64,000 bases of DNA, taken from the NCBI GenBank assembly GCA_012837935.1, contig DUQG01000076.1:32889-96888 (forward strand), given 5' to 3'. The position numbers and the translations under genes were made by a program. This DNA comes from Bacteroidales bacterium. GTDB taxonomy: Bacteria > Bacteroidota > Bacteroidia > Bacteroidales > Paludibacteraceae. The notes beneath the pieces were generated by a model that saw only the letters and a program-made list of their open reading frames with translations, ran no database searches and was not told the origin of the DNA. Within the stretch, counting starts at the first letter, position 1. Every line of letters starts with the position of its first letter. Shown here in pieces: positions 28,801 through 37,064 of the stretch.

Positions 28801-30786
28801 CTAGTTTAGTTTCTCTATAAACTTAATCATCGAATTTCCCAACTCAGTTTTTCTATCAATATGTCCGAGAACTTCTTGCACAAATGGATTTTTCTCGAAA
28901 CTACCTCGTACATTTTCAAAGTCTTTTTGTTTTTGAGCGTCATCGCCATCCAACCCAAAACTAGTCATGGAGGCTAAGTTAAACTCTTTTTTAGCGTCCT
29001 CATAAAGCATTTTATCCAAGCTCACAACCGACTCGCGCCATAGTTCAATAAAATCTATAATTTCTTTTTTGCTAACTTGATTAATTGGTTTTTTCCAATA
29101 TTTTTCCAATTTTTCTTGAGCCCAAATCCACTCAAGTTCATAGTAATTGTTGTGTAATAGCCAGCATTCTTCTAAAATTTGTTTTAGCGTAATTTGATTA
29201 TTTTCTATCTTATCAAGTAGAGCATTGACTTCATTTTTCGGAGCTATCATGCCTGCCAAATCAATCCATTCACCCAAACCTTTGTTATTTTCAGAAACAA
29301 GTTTTGATTGAAGGTCAGAAAAATTGGTCGGTTTGGTTTTTTCTATTCTGCTAATCAGTGAGTTGCCTAAAAATTTGTAAATACCTAATCTGTATAAACA
29401 CAATCCTTTTTTCAAAGCAGAGTTGTTAATTTTACAATTTTGATAAGCATAAATTTCTGAGGTTTCACCGGAAATTTTTTGCAGATTTTCCAACACTTCA
29501 ATTCCTTTATACATTTTGTGAATAGTATAAGGACTTAGCAGGTTGAAGTTTATAGGGTCTAGTTTTTCTAAATCGGTTCTACTGTCTCTACGTGGCCATT
29601 TCTGCGCATCTCGAATAGTCCCTACACTTCTAAGATTAATTCCCGGAACCAAAATACTTTCCGTAGCATTTTCTATCAGGTATGAAAATGGCAAATTTGT
29701 AGTGTCGGAGTGTGATGTGTGGCGTCCCATTACTAAGGTAAAAGCTCCGATTTTGGCTGGCCAAAGGATATAAGAATCACTTGTGGTTTTAGAACCTCGC
29801 TCCACTACACCTTGATGTATCGGTCCTAACTTGTACATATGATTGCTTTGGTTTGAACCACTTCCGGCGTTAAGAAAGGAATACATACCGGCTATCAGAA
29901 GGCTTGATTTGTGGTGCGAAACTGTATAAGGACCCGCAAAAACTGCAGTAGCTTCGCCGTGAAAACCTTGACAATTGGCAAAGAAAACCGAATTGACAGC
30001 AGAATAATGTTTATCCATTATGCAACCTTGTCCGATAAAGCAATCCGCAATCAGCGTAGAATCTGTTATTTTTACTCCCGAACTAGCTATAAAGTTTTTG
30101 CATTTTACTCCCGAACCTATTTTTACAGGCGCAGATATATTACTGTTAACCGAACCGTTTTTTAAGCTGGAAGTTCCTTGTATGCTCGCACAATCGCCTA
30201 CCCAAACATTTTTTAATCTACCGCAATTGATGATTTTTACGTTATTCCCAATTCGCCCCATAGTGCTACTTACACTGTCCGTATATTCATCAATCATGTT
30301 TTGCAAGCGCGTAATCATTTCGGGTCTATGGCGATAAAATGTTAAAATATAAGCCAATGGAGCTGAAAGATGATTGAAAATAGGAATTTCTCTGCCGCCG
30401 GTTTCGTTCATTACAGTTACTCGAATGCCATTACCAAAGCTTGATTTACCTTCTACAAAGATTATATTGGTGTTTTCAATATAAGTTTCATCGCCTATTT
30501 CATAATTAGCAATGTAATTATGTATTTTGTCGATAAAAACATCGTTACCAATAGTGCAATTATGGATAGAAGCATTATAGATGCCGCTGTGTTTTTTGAA
30601 GCCACCTTCCATCTCAAACACTTTATCGAACCTTCCTAATTTTACATTTCCGGAAAAGTGAACATTCGCTACAAATTCGGGGATAAACTCTTTAGTAACA
30701 AGTACGTTGCTCCAGTTTTCTGCCGTACAGCCATAAACTACTAAGGTGGCAATTTCTTTATCTGTTAGGTTTCTGTAGTTTGTCAT
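28801..30786 (-). CDS. DUF4954-family left-handed beta-helix protein
   Basis: A 661-residue cytoplasmic protein. The first two-thirds is rich in hexapeptide-like repeats with Ile/Val/Leu at regular intervals (SIHNCTIGNDVFIDKI, KIINCGRLKNVWVGD, GSGVKCKNF, ADCFIGQGCIM), as in nucleotidyl- or acyltransferase beta-helices. The C-terminal third is helical. It matches my recollection of DUF4954, common in Bacteroidota and spirochaetes, often described as UDP-sugar pyrophosphorylase-like but without proven activity. No nucleotide-binding pyrophosphorylase motif is evident. Upstream lies a TATC tetranucleotide tract. Confidence 0.8.
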   Translation of the reverse strand: MTNYRNLTDKEIATLVVYGCTAENWSNVLVTKEFIPEFVANVHFSGNVKLGRFDKVFEMEGGFKKHSGIYNASIHNCTIGNDVFIDKIHNYIANYEIGDETYIENTNIIFVEGKSSFGNGIRVTVMNETGGREIPIFNHLSAPLAYILTFYRHRPEMITRLQNMIDEYTDSVSSTMGRIGNNVKIINCGRLKNVWVGDCASIQGTSSLKNGSVNSNISAPVKIGSGVKCKNFIASSGVKITDSTLIADCFIGQGCIMDKHYSAVNSVFFANCQGFHGEATAVFAGPYTVSHHKSSLLIAGMYSFLNAGSGSNQSNHMYKLGPIHQGVVERGSKTTSDSYILWPAKIGAFTLVMGRHTSHSDTTNLPFSYLIENATESILVPGINLRSVGTIRDAQKWPRRDSRTDLEKLDPINFNLLSPYTIHKMYKGIEVLENLQKISGETSEIYAYQNCKINNSALKKGLCLYRLGIYKFLGNSLISRIEKTKPTNFSDLQSKLVSENNKGLGEWIDLAGMIAPKNEVNALLDKIENNQITLKQILEECWLLHNNYYELEWIWAQEKLEKYWKKPINQVSKKEIIDFIELWRESVVSLDKMLYEDAKKEFNLASMTSFGLDGDDAQKQKDFENVRGSFEKNPFVQEVLGHIDRKTELGNSMIKFIEKLN

Positions 30787-30810
30787 ATTGTTTTATTGTT
30801 TTAAGTCTCT

Positions 30811-30841
30811 TTCCCCTTCAGGACTTCTCCCTCAAGGGGAA
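30811..30841. repeat. TTCCCCTT/AAGGGGAA hairpin
   Basis: TTCCCCTT (30811-30818) and AAGGGGAA (30834-30841) enclose a pyrimidine-rich loop. It resembles the CCCCCT-GA-AGGGGG palindrome at 50574-50589. Confidence 0.55.
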
Positions 30842-30924
30842 GAAGTATGAATGAAGAGCAGTGCTGTAGATGTTTTTATACTTCATTTTTTATTGTCAGC
30901 TTCCGACTATCGTCTTCTATCTTT

Positions 30925-31012
30925 TTTATCTATCTATCTTTTTTATCTATCTATCTATCTGTCTGTCTAATCGTCTGAGAATCTAATAATCTAATAATCT
31001 AATTTATTATCA
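30925..31012. repeat. TATC/TCTG tetranucleotide and TCTAATAA tandem tract
   Basis: Runs of TATC (30927-30960), then GTCT units, then three copies of AATCTAAT-type words up to about 31003. It lies between the Thr-rich gene (3' end) and the DUF4954 gene (5' side), in what would be the promoter or leader of the latter. Confidence 0.75.
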
Positions 31013-31048
31013 AACTAATCAAAAAATCATAAAAAATCACAGTTCAGA

Positions 31049-31618
31049 CTACTTTAATGTCGTCTCAATCACAGAAATTCCTATCTGTCTATTTAGTCCG
31101 ACAATCGGCGAAACAAATCGTGTGCCGTTAGGTGTGTTTTGCATTGTTGTTTCTGTGGGTTGAAGTAGCAGGACATCAGAAATCGGCAATCCAATTTCCT
31201 TTTTATTACTCGAAAGAATAATAGTGTTGTTTTCTGAATTGATTGCATAGGCTTTTGTTACAATAGGCACTTTGATAATACTTTCGATGTAGAGGTTTGC
31301 CTGCTCGAAATTACTGCGTAACATATCGCTGCGAACAGCCCAAGAAAAAACTTTTGAAACTAGTAGATAGTCGTCTTTTTGCAAACTATCCATCTGTTCT
31401 TGATGAGTTTCAATCAGCGCGGCATTTTTCTTTTCAAGTCGTGAAATTTGCCATTGTCCCCAAATAAACACCACAATTAAAGCAAATAGCAAAGAAAACG
31501 TTACCTTGTGTTTCAGGATATATTTTACCAGTCTATTTGGACGCTTTTTTTGTTTGGTGGTCGTTGTGGTCGTTGTGGTCGTTGTTGTGCTATTGTTTGT
31601 TGTGTTTTGAGTGGTCAT
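31049..31618 (-). CDS. Thr-rich-tailed single-pass membrane protein
   Basis: A 189-residue protein of unknown family. It opens with a low-complexity tail in which residues 9-21 are almost all Thr, encoded by tandem GTGGTCGTT-type DNA (about 31555-31600). A basic stretch (KQKKRPNRLVKYILKHK) precedes one membrane helix (about 39-54), then a coiled-coil-like segment (SRLEKKNAALIETHQEQMDSLQK) and an extracytoplasmic domain. The repeat may vary in length between strains. It is followed downstream in the same direction by DUF4954, after a repeat tract. Confidence 0.7.
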   Translation of the reverse strand: MTTQNTTNNSTTTTTTTTTTTKQKKRPNRLVKYILKHKVTFSLLFALIVVFIWGQWQISRLEKKNAALIETHQEQMDSLQKDDYLLVSKVFSWAVRSDMLRSNFEQANLYIESIIKVPIVTKAYAINSENNTIILSSNKKEIGLPISDVLLLQPTETTMQNTPNGTRFVSPIVGLNRQIGISVIETTLK

Positions 31619-31642
31619 AATGATAAGTTTTTTTAGAGTAAA

Positions 31643-31675
31643 TTAAAAAAATGGCTGACTTTGATGGGTCAGCCG
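31643..31675 (-). terminator. Terminator of the pseudouridine synthase gene
   Basis: GGCTGAC (31653-31659) pairs with GTCAGCC (31668-31674); on the minus strand it is followed by seven T. It lies about 20 bases past the stop at 31696. Confidence 0.8.
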
Positions 31676-31695
31676 ATAGATTATTTAATAGTCAC

Positions 31696-32970
31696 TTATT
31701 CGTGAGCGCCCATTTTCAGAATACCAATCTCTTTTTCAGAAAGGAAACGATACTTTCCTCTTGGAACATTCTTTTTAGTCAGTCCGGCAAAATAGACACG
31801 GTCTAGTTTCGTAATCTTATAGCCCAAAGCTTCAAAAATACGGCGTACCACACGGTTTTGTCCGCTATGAATTTCAATGCCAACTTCACGCAAACTGTCA
31901 TCTTTTACAAAATCCAGCGCATCAGCCTTAACGCTAAAATCACCCAAATCAATCCCGCTGAGAATTTTATCATAATCTTCTTGTTCCAAGTCGCGGTCAA
32001 GTCCCACGTGATAAATTTTCTTTTTCTCGTACTTCGGATGCGTTAGTTTGGATGCAAGGTCGCCGTCATTTGTCAATAAAAGTACACCTGTAGTGTTTCT
32101 ATCCAATCTTCCTACCGGATAAATACGTTCGCTGCAAGCATTTTTCACAAGATCCAGAACCGTCGTTCTGGCATGTGTGTCTTCCGAAGTGGTTACACAG
32201 TCTTTCGGTTTGTTGAGCAGGATATATACTTTTCGTTCAATTCTCACCGGTTGATTGTGGAACATCACATTGTCCGTAGGAAGCACTTTTGTACCCAATT
32301 CAGTTACTACTTCGCCATTTACAGAAATAATTCCCGCTTGGATATATTCATCAGCCTCACGGCGTGAGCAAATTCCGGCATTTGCCAAATACTTATTCAA
32401 TCGTACCGGTTTGGTCGGATCTACAAAACTTTGTTTGTGCTCAAACTGTTTTTTCTTGCTATATTTAGCATTTGGATCGTAGTCGTCAGTACGTCTTTTG
32501 CGGAAGCTTACGCCATCTTTTTTATTGTCAAAGCGAGTTTCAATATATCTTTCACTCACATCACCGGCTTTTTTGAAACTCAGTCTTCCTGTACCACGTT
32601 CATTTCTATCCGAATTGTATCTGCGAGGTCTTTCACTTCCTTCAAAATTCTTTTTGTAGCCTGGTTTGCTATAGCCTGAACGCTCGCTGCGCTCATCATT
32701 TCTATCAAATCTTGGCTTATCAAAACTTTTTTCGTCTCTGTTTTGCCAAGGTTTTCGTTCAGAATTAGAGAAGTCTCGTTGGTTATCTCGCTTCTCAAAT
32801 CTTCTGTTGTCGTTTCTTCTGTAATCATCGTTACTGCGTGGTCTGTCGCTTGATTTTTCAAAGCGTGCACCACCACGAGTTCCTTTGAAATTCTTCTTCT
32901 CAAACTGTTTACCGTCACGGCTGGCGTCAGAATTATAGTCTCTGCGCCTGTTTTCATTGTTTGTCTTCAT
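31696..32970 (-). CDS. RluB/RsuA-family rRNA pseudouridine synthase with charged N-terminal tail
   Basis: About 424 residues from ATG 32970. The C-terminal 240 residues are a standard enzyme: S4 domain (PVRLNKYLANAGICSRREAD), catalytic loop GRLDRNTTGVLLLTNDG with the essential Asp, and VGIEIHSGQNRVVRRIF. It would isomerise a uridine in rRNA, probably 23S. The first 190 residues are disordered and dense in Arg, Asp, Asn, Ser and Phe (for example RRNDNRRFEKRDNQRDFSN), a tail seen on several Bacteroidota RNA enzymes and likely to bind RNA. The upstream in-frame start at 33000 adds a hydrophobic decapeptide and is less likely. Confidence 0.92.
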   Translation of the reverse strand: MKTNNENRRRDYNSDASRDGKQFEKKNFKGTRGGARFEKSSDRPRSNDDYRRNDNRRFEKRDNQRDFSNSERKPWQNRDEKSFDKPRFDRNDERSERSGYSKPGYKKNFEGSERPRRYNSDRNERGTGRLSFKKAGDVSERYIETRFDNKKDGVSFRKRRTDDYDPNAKYSKKKQFEHKQSFVDPTKPVRLNKYLANAGICSRREADEYIQAGIISVNGEVVTELGTKVLPTDNVMFHNQPVRIERKVYILLNKPKDCVTTSEDTHARTTVLDLVKNACSERIYPVGRLDRNTTGVLLLTNDGDLASKLTHPKYEKKKIYHVGLDRDLEQEDYDKILSGIDLGDFSVKADALDFVKDDSLREVGIEIHSGQNRVVRRIFEALGYKITKLDRVYFAGLTKKNVPRGKYRFLSEKEIGILKMGAHE

Positions 32971-33084
32971 TAAAAATATGTCAAATAAAAATTTTTGCAA
33001 AGTTCGGAAAAAATCTTGAATTTATCTCTGTTTTATCCAATTAGTTTTGATTTTGTCCGTTGGAAACGATTGTTTTTCTTCTCA

Positions 33085-33122
33085 ATAACCCGGTGGTTGG
33101 CTTTAAGCCAGTCACTGGATGT
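33085..33122. repeat. Diverged copy of the TAACCC...GACTGGCT palindrome
   Basis: TAACCCGGTGGTTGGCTT and AAGCCAGTCACTGGATGTTA form an imperfect dyad. It matches the 38-bp palindrome at 24161-24198 at most positions, with changes in both arms. Confidence 0.65.
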
Positions 33123-33139
33123 TAATGATATGCCAGAAA

Positions 33140-33505
33140 TTACTTATCTAATTTTCTCATAAAGCGCTCAATTTCAACCGTTGCACGCTTATGGGTGGCA
33201 CTTCCAATCAAATTGCTCTTGCTGTCGTGAGCAGTTATTTCAAACTCATAAATTCTTTTTTCCTGTCTGATAAGGGTTGATGTAAATGTAATTTCTTCAC
33301 TTACTTTGCTGGCTTTTAGATGTTTTACGTTTATTTCTATTCCTACAGTTGTCTGTCCTTCTTCCAAATTTTCGATGGAAAGTATGGCTGTATTTTCCAT
33401 CCACGCCACCATAGCCGGAGTAGCAAAAACATTTAAGCTTCCTGAGCCTAATTTGCTGGCGGTCATTGAACTATCTACATGAATAGTCTGAGTAAAAGTT
33501 TTCAT
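33140..33505 (-). CDS. FlK-like hotdog thioesterase family protein
   Basis: A 121-residue protein (ATG 33505) with a single hotdog domain. It resembles the fluoroacetyl-CoA thioesterase-like family: ATPAMVAWMENTA (about 28-40, with the conserved Glu37), VGIEINVKHLKAS (about 54-66, with His62) and the C-terminal SATHKRATVEIERFM. Members hydrolyse small acyl-CoAs; the Bacteroidota versions are uncharacterised and fluoroacetate is not implied. The four codons before this ATG look like spacer. Confidence 0.82.
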   Translation of the reverse strand: MKTFTQTIHVDSSMTASKLGSGSLNVFATPAMVAWMENTAILSIENLEEGQTTVGIEINVKHLKASKVSEEITFTSTLIRQEKRIYEFEITAHDSKSNLIGSATHKRATVEIERFMRKLDK

Positions 33506-33727
33506 AAAAATTAACATTTGTTGGTGATATATTTTCTTGAAACTATTACAAATATATTACAATATTCCGTTAAATTCATCTAATTATTTTTTTGAAATTT
33601 ATACAAAAACCGCTCAAAAACTATATGGTTGTGTAAATCAATAAGTTATGAAAAAATGTGCGTAACTTGTTGATAACTTGTAATAAAAAATTAATCAGAT
33701 TATTAGGCTTTTACAGATTTATTGACT

Positions 33728-33735
33728 TATTTTTG
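33728..33735 (+). promoter_or_regulatory. Candidate -7 element for the Oar-like receptor operon
   Basis: TATTTTTG matches TAnnTTTG, 44 bases before the ATG at 33780. The -33 region is not recognisable. Confidence 0.45.
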
Positions 33736-33779
33736 CAGAACAATTAGTAAAATAAAAATAAACGTTAAAATTATTTATT

Positions 33780-36700
33780 ATGCTTAAAAGAACAAAATTA
33801 TTGATTTTGTCGGTATTGATGCTGGGCTTCAATTTTTTGAATGCTCAAGTTACTACCTCAAGTATGAGTGGTGTGGTAACCGATGCTGAAGGAGCTGTGA
33901 TAGGTGCAGCGGTAGTTGCTACTCACACACCATCAGGAACCACTTACGGCGCCGTAACCAACGCAGAAGGACGCTACAACCTGAACGGTATGCGTGTTGG
34001 TGGACCTTATACCGTAGTTGTTACCTATGTGGGCTATGGAAAGAGCACAACGAACAACATTACATTGAGTTTGGGTGAAAACTACTCGTTGAATGTGGTG
34101 CTTTCAGAAGAAACCTCTGTGTTGGACGAGATAGTTGTAACTGCAACTCGTACTAAATTTACTACCGAGAAAACGGGTGCTGCAACAAATATTACAAATA
34201 CGCAGATAGCTAATTTGCCTACTGTGAATCGTAGTATTATGGATGTAACTCGTCTATCACCTTATGGTGGTAATGGAATGAGTTTTGCCGGTACAGACGG
34301 TCGTACAGCTAACTTTACTGTGGACGGTGCGAACTTTAACAACAACTTTGGTTTAAGTGATAAACTACCCGGTGGCGGCAATCCGATTTCTTTAGAGTCA
34401 ATTGAGGAATTGCAAGTGGTAATTGCTCCTTATGATGTTCGTCAAACCAACTTTATCGGTGGTGGTGTAAATGCTATTACCAAATCGGGAACCAATACAT
34501 TCAAAGGAAGTGCTTATGTTTTCCACAAAAATGAAAACTTACGTGGTGATGCTGTTTATGCTCAGCAGATTGCGGGTGCACGTGATAAAGACCGTAATAC
34601 AACTTACGGCTTCACTGTGGGTGGTCCGATTATCAAAAACAAACTATTCTTCTTTGTAAACGGTGAAATGGCTAAAACCCCAACAATCGTTAATCGTTGG
34701 AAAGCTTCCAAAGACGGTAAAGCGGATCCGGATAACTATATTTCACGTACAACAGAAGACGATATGAAAAGAGTTTCGGATTTTGTAAAGCAAAAATACG
34801 GATACGATACCGGTTCATACACCAGCTTCCCAGCTGATGAAAGCAACTATAAGTTACTTGCTCGTTTGGACTGGAACATCAACAGTAAACACCGTGTGGC
34901 TTTGCGTTACAACTATACGAAAAATCTTTCTTGGTCGGCTACTAACAGGACTTCTATGGACGGTGGAACACGTATGACTGAAGATAGACTTTCTAAAGCC
35001 TCTATGGCATTTGCAAATTCATTTTATTCACAAGACAACCTGGTTCACTCATTCTCTCTTGACCTAAACAGCCGTTTAGCGGATAATCTGTCGAACCAAT
35101 TCTTGGCAACCTTCTCAAAACTGGATGACTTGCGCGGTTCACCCTCTGCTGAATTCCCGTTCATCGATATTCTGAAAGACGGACAATCTTATATGTCATT
35201 AGGATACGAGCTATTCACTTGGAATAACGGTATTCACAATAACGTGTGGAACATTAAAGACGAGTTGACTTACTACATGGGTAATCACAAAATAGTAGGA
35301 GGTATTGCTTACGAGTATAAAATGGCAGACAACGCCTATATGCGTAACGGTACCGGATATTATCGTTATACAAGTCTTGATGATTTCTTGAACGGTGGAA
35401 CTCCGGAAATTGTGAACCTTACTTACGGTTACGGTGGTGAAGCAAATCCGGCAGCTCGTGTAAGAACAAATAAAATAGGTATTTATGTACAAGATGATTG
35501 GAGCGTAAATGACCGCTTTAAACTTTCTTACGGACTTCGCTTGGATGCTCTTATGTTTAATAATGCTGACCTGATGACCAATAAAGCTATTTTAGATCTT
35601 GATTACAATGGACGTCGTGTGGACACAGGAAAATGGCCAAACACTAATCTTATTGTGCAACCTCGCGTAGGATTTGTATGGGATGCACTGGGAGATAAAA
35701 GCTTGAAATTCCGCGGTGGTACCGGACTTTTCTCAGGAAACTTACCGTTGGTGTTCTTTACCAATATGCCTACCACGGGTGGTATGGTTCAATACCAAGC
35801 TCAAATCAATGCAAAAGAAGCAGCCGCTAAAGGATTTTCAATGGATACCTTTGCAGGTGGTTTAGTAACTGATGCAAATGGAAATGCAAATATCAAAGCT
35901 CTATATGATAAATTGATTGCATTAGGTTATCCTTCAACTATCTCTCCGGAAGAAGGAACAAAACCTTCATCAATCTCTGGTGTAGATCCGAACTTCAAAA
36001 TGCCTCAGGTATGGAAAACATCTTTGGCTGTTGATTATTCATTCCCGACTTCTTTCCCATTCTCTGTTTCAGTAGAGGGAATTTTCAACAAAACTATTAA
36101 CGGCGTATCCATTTCAGACTGGAGTATTCCGAATGTAGGTGGTTTTGCTCGTTTTAACGGCGTAGATAATCGTCCGATCTATCCTGCAGGATATCGTACA
36201 GGAACAAAAGCATTTGTTCTGGAGAATACAAGTCGTGGTTATGGATGGTCTGGTAATATTACTCTGAATGCTCAGCCTACAAAAGCACTTAGCTTAATGG
36301 CAGCTTATACACGTACAGTTACTAAAGATGTAACCGGAATGCCGGGTTCCAATGCTGAATCTGCATTTACTTACGTACCAACTGTAGAAGGTCCAAATCA
36401 CATTAAACTACACAATTCACAATATAATACACCGCATCGTTTGGTGGCTTCCGTAACTGCACATGACAAAGGTGGAAATCACTACAGCATTATCTACGAA
36501 GCTTGGCAAGGCGGCGCAAGCTATTCTTACATGAACACCAAAGATATTAATGGCGATGGTTATAATTACGATGTTATTTACGTGCCGACTGACGAAGAGG
36601 TAGCTAAAAACGAATACCGTTTTGTATCTGAAGATGATAAAACTCGCTTTATGGACTATGTTCATAATAACAGCTATTTGAAAAAACGTCAAGGTAAATA

Positions 36701-37046
36701 TGCTGAAGCATATAGCGTTTATTCACCTTGGGTACATCGTATCGACTTTGGTTACAAACATGATTTTGTGTTAAAGATTGATAATACAAAACATAAACTA
36801 CAGTTGAGTCTGGATGTGAAAAACGTGATGAACTTATTTAACTCAAATTGGGGTGTGGCGAAATATCTAAACCCTGAAATTGGTTCAGATCCTCGTATCC
36901 TAACTTATGAAGGCGTAGATGCTGATGGCTATGCCACATTCTCTACTCCTAAGTCTATTCATGCAGACACTGAAACATTTACTCCAAGTTATTCTTTGGG
37001 TCAATGCTGGTATGCATCTATTGGTATTAAATATATTTTTAACTAA
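33780..37046 (+). CDS. Oar-like TonB-dependent outer-membrane receptor
   Basis: A 1088-residue outer-membrane protein: signal peptide (1-22, ending LNAQ), a carboxypeptidase-like regulatory domain (about 25-112, GVVTDAEGAVIGAAVVA), a plug (about 113-240, TRLSPYGGNGMSFAGTDGR, ITKSGTNTFKGSAYVFHK) and a large beta barrel ending in YASIGIKYIFN. This matches the Oar family, first described from Myxococcus and frequent in Bacteroidota. Such receptors import or export large substrates with TonB energy; here the substrate is unknown. It is followed 18 bases later by a BACON/OB-fold lipoprotein, likely the surface partner, analogous in layout to SusC-SusD pairs but with unrelated partner folds. Confidence 0.93.
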   Translation: MLKRTKLLILSVLMLGFNFLNAQVTTSSMSGVVTDAEGAVIGAAVVATHTPSGTTYGAVTNAEGRYNLNGMRVGGPYTVVVTYVGYGKSTTNNITLSLGENYSLNVVLSEETSVLDEIVVTATRTKFTTEKTGAATNITNTQIANLPTVNRSIMDVTRLSPYGGNGMSFAGTDGRTANFTVDGANFNNNFGLSDKLPGGGNPISLESIEELQVVIAPYDVRQTNFIGGGVNAITKSGTNTFKGSAYVFHKNENLRGDAVYAQQIAGARDKDRNTTYGFTVGGPIIKNKLFFFVNGEMAKTPTIVNRWKASKDGKADPDNYISRTTEDDMKRVSDFVKQKYGYDTGSYTSFPADESNYKLLARLDWNINSKHRVALRYNYTKNLSWSATNRTSMDGGTRMTEDRLSKASMAFANSFYSQDNLVHSFSLDLNSRLADNLSNQFLATFSKLDDLRGSPSAEFPFIDILKDGQSYMSLGYELFTWNNGIHNNVWNIKDELTYYMGNHKIVGGIAYEYKMADNAYMRNGTGYYRYTSLDDFLNGGTPEIVNLTYGYGGEANPAARVRTNKIGIYVQDDWSVNDRFKLSYGLRLDALMFNNADLMTNKAILDLDYNGRRVDTGKWPNTNLIVQPRVGFVWDALGDKSLKFRGGTGLFSGNLPLVFFTNMPTTGGMVQYQAQINAKEAAAKGFSMDTFAGGLVTDANGNANIKALYDKLIALGYPSTISPEEGTKPSSISGVDPNFKMPQVWKTSLAVDYSFPTSFPFSVSVEGIFNKTINGVSISDWSIPNVGGFARFNGVDNRPIYPAGYRTGTKAFVLENTSRGYGWSGNITLNAQPTKALSLMAAYTRTVTKDVTGMPGSNAESAFTYVPTVEGPNHIKLHNSQYNTPHRLVASVTAHDKGGNHYSIIYEAWQGGASYSYMNTKDINGDGYNYDVIYVPTDEEVAKNEYRFVSEDDKTRFMDYVHNNSYLKKRQGKYAEAYSVYSPWVHRIDFGYKHDFVLKIDNTKHKLQLSLDVKNVMNLFNSNWGVAKYLNPEIGSDPRILTYEGVDADGYATFSTPKSIHADTETFTPSYSLGQCWYASIGIKYIFN

Positions 37047-37064
37047 TTAAAAAACTTAGAAAAC

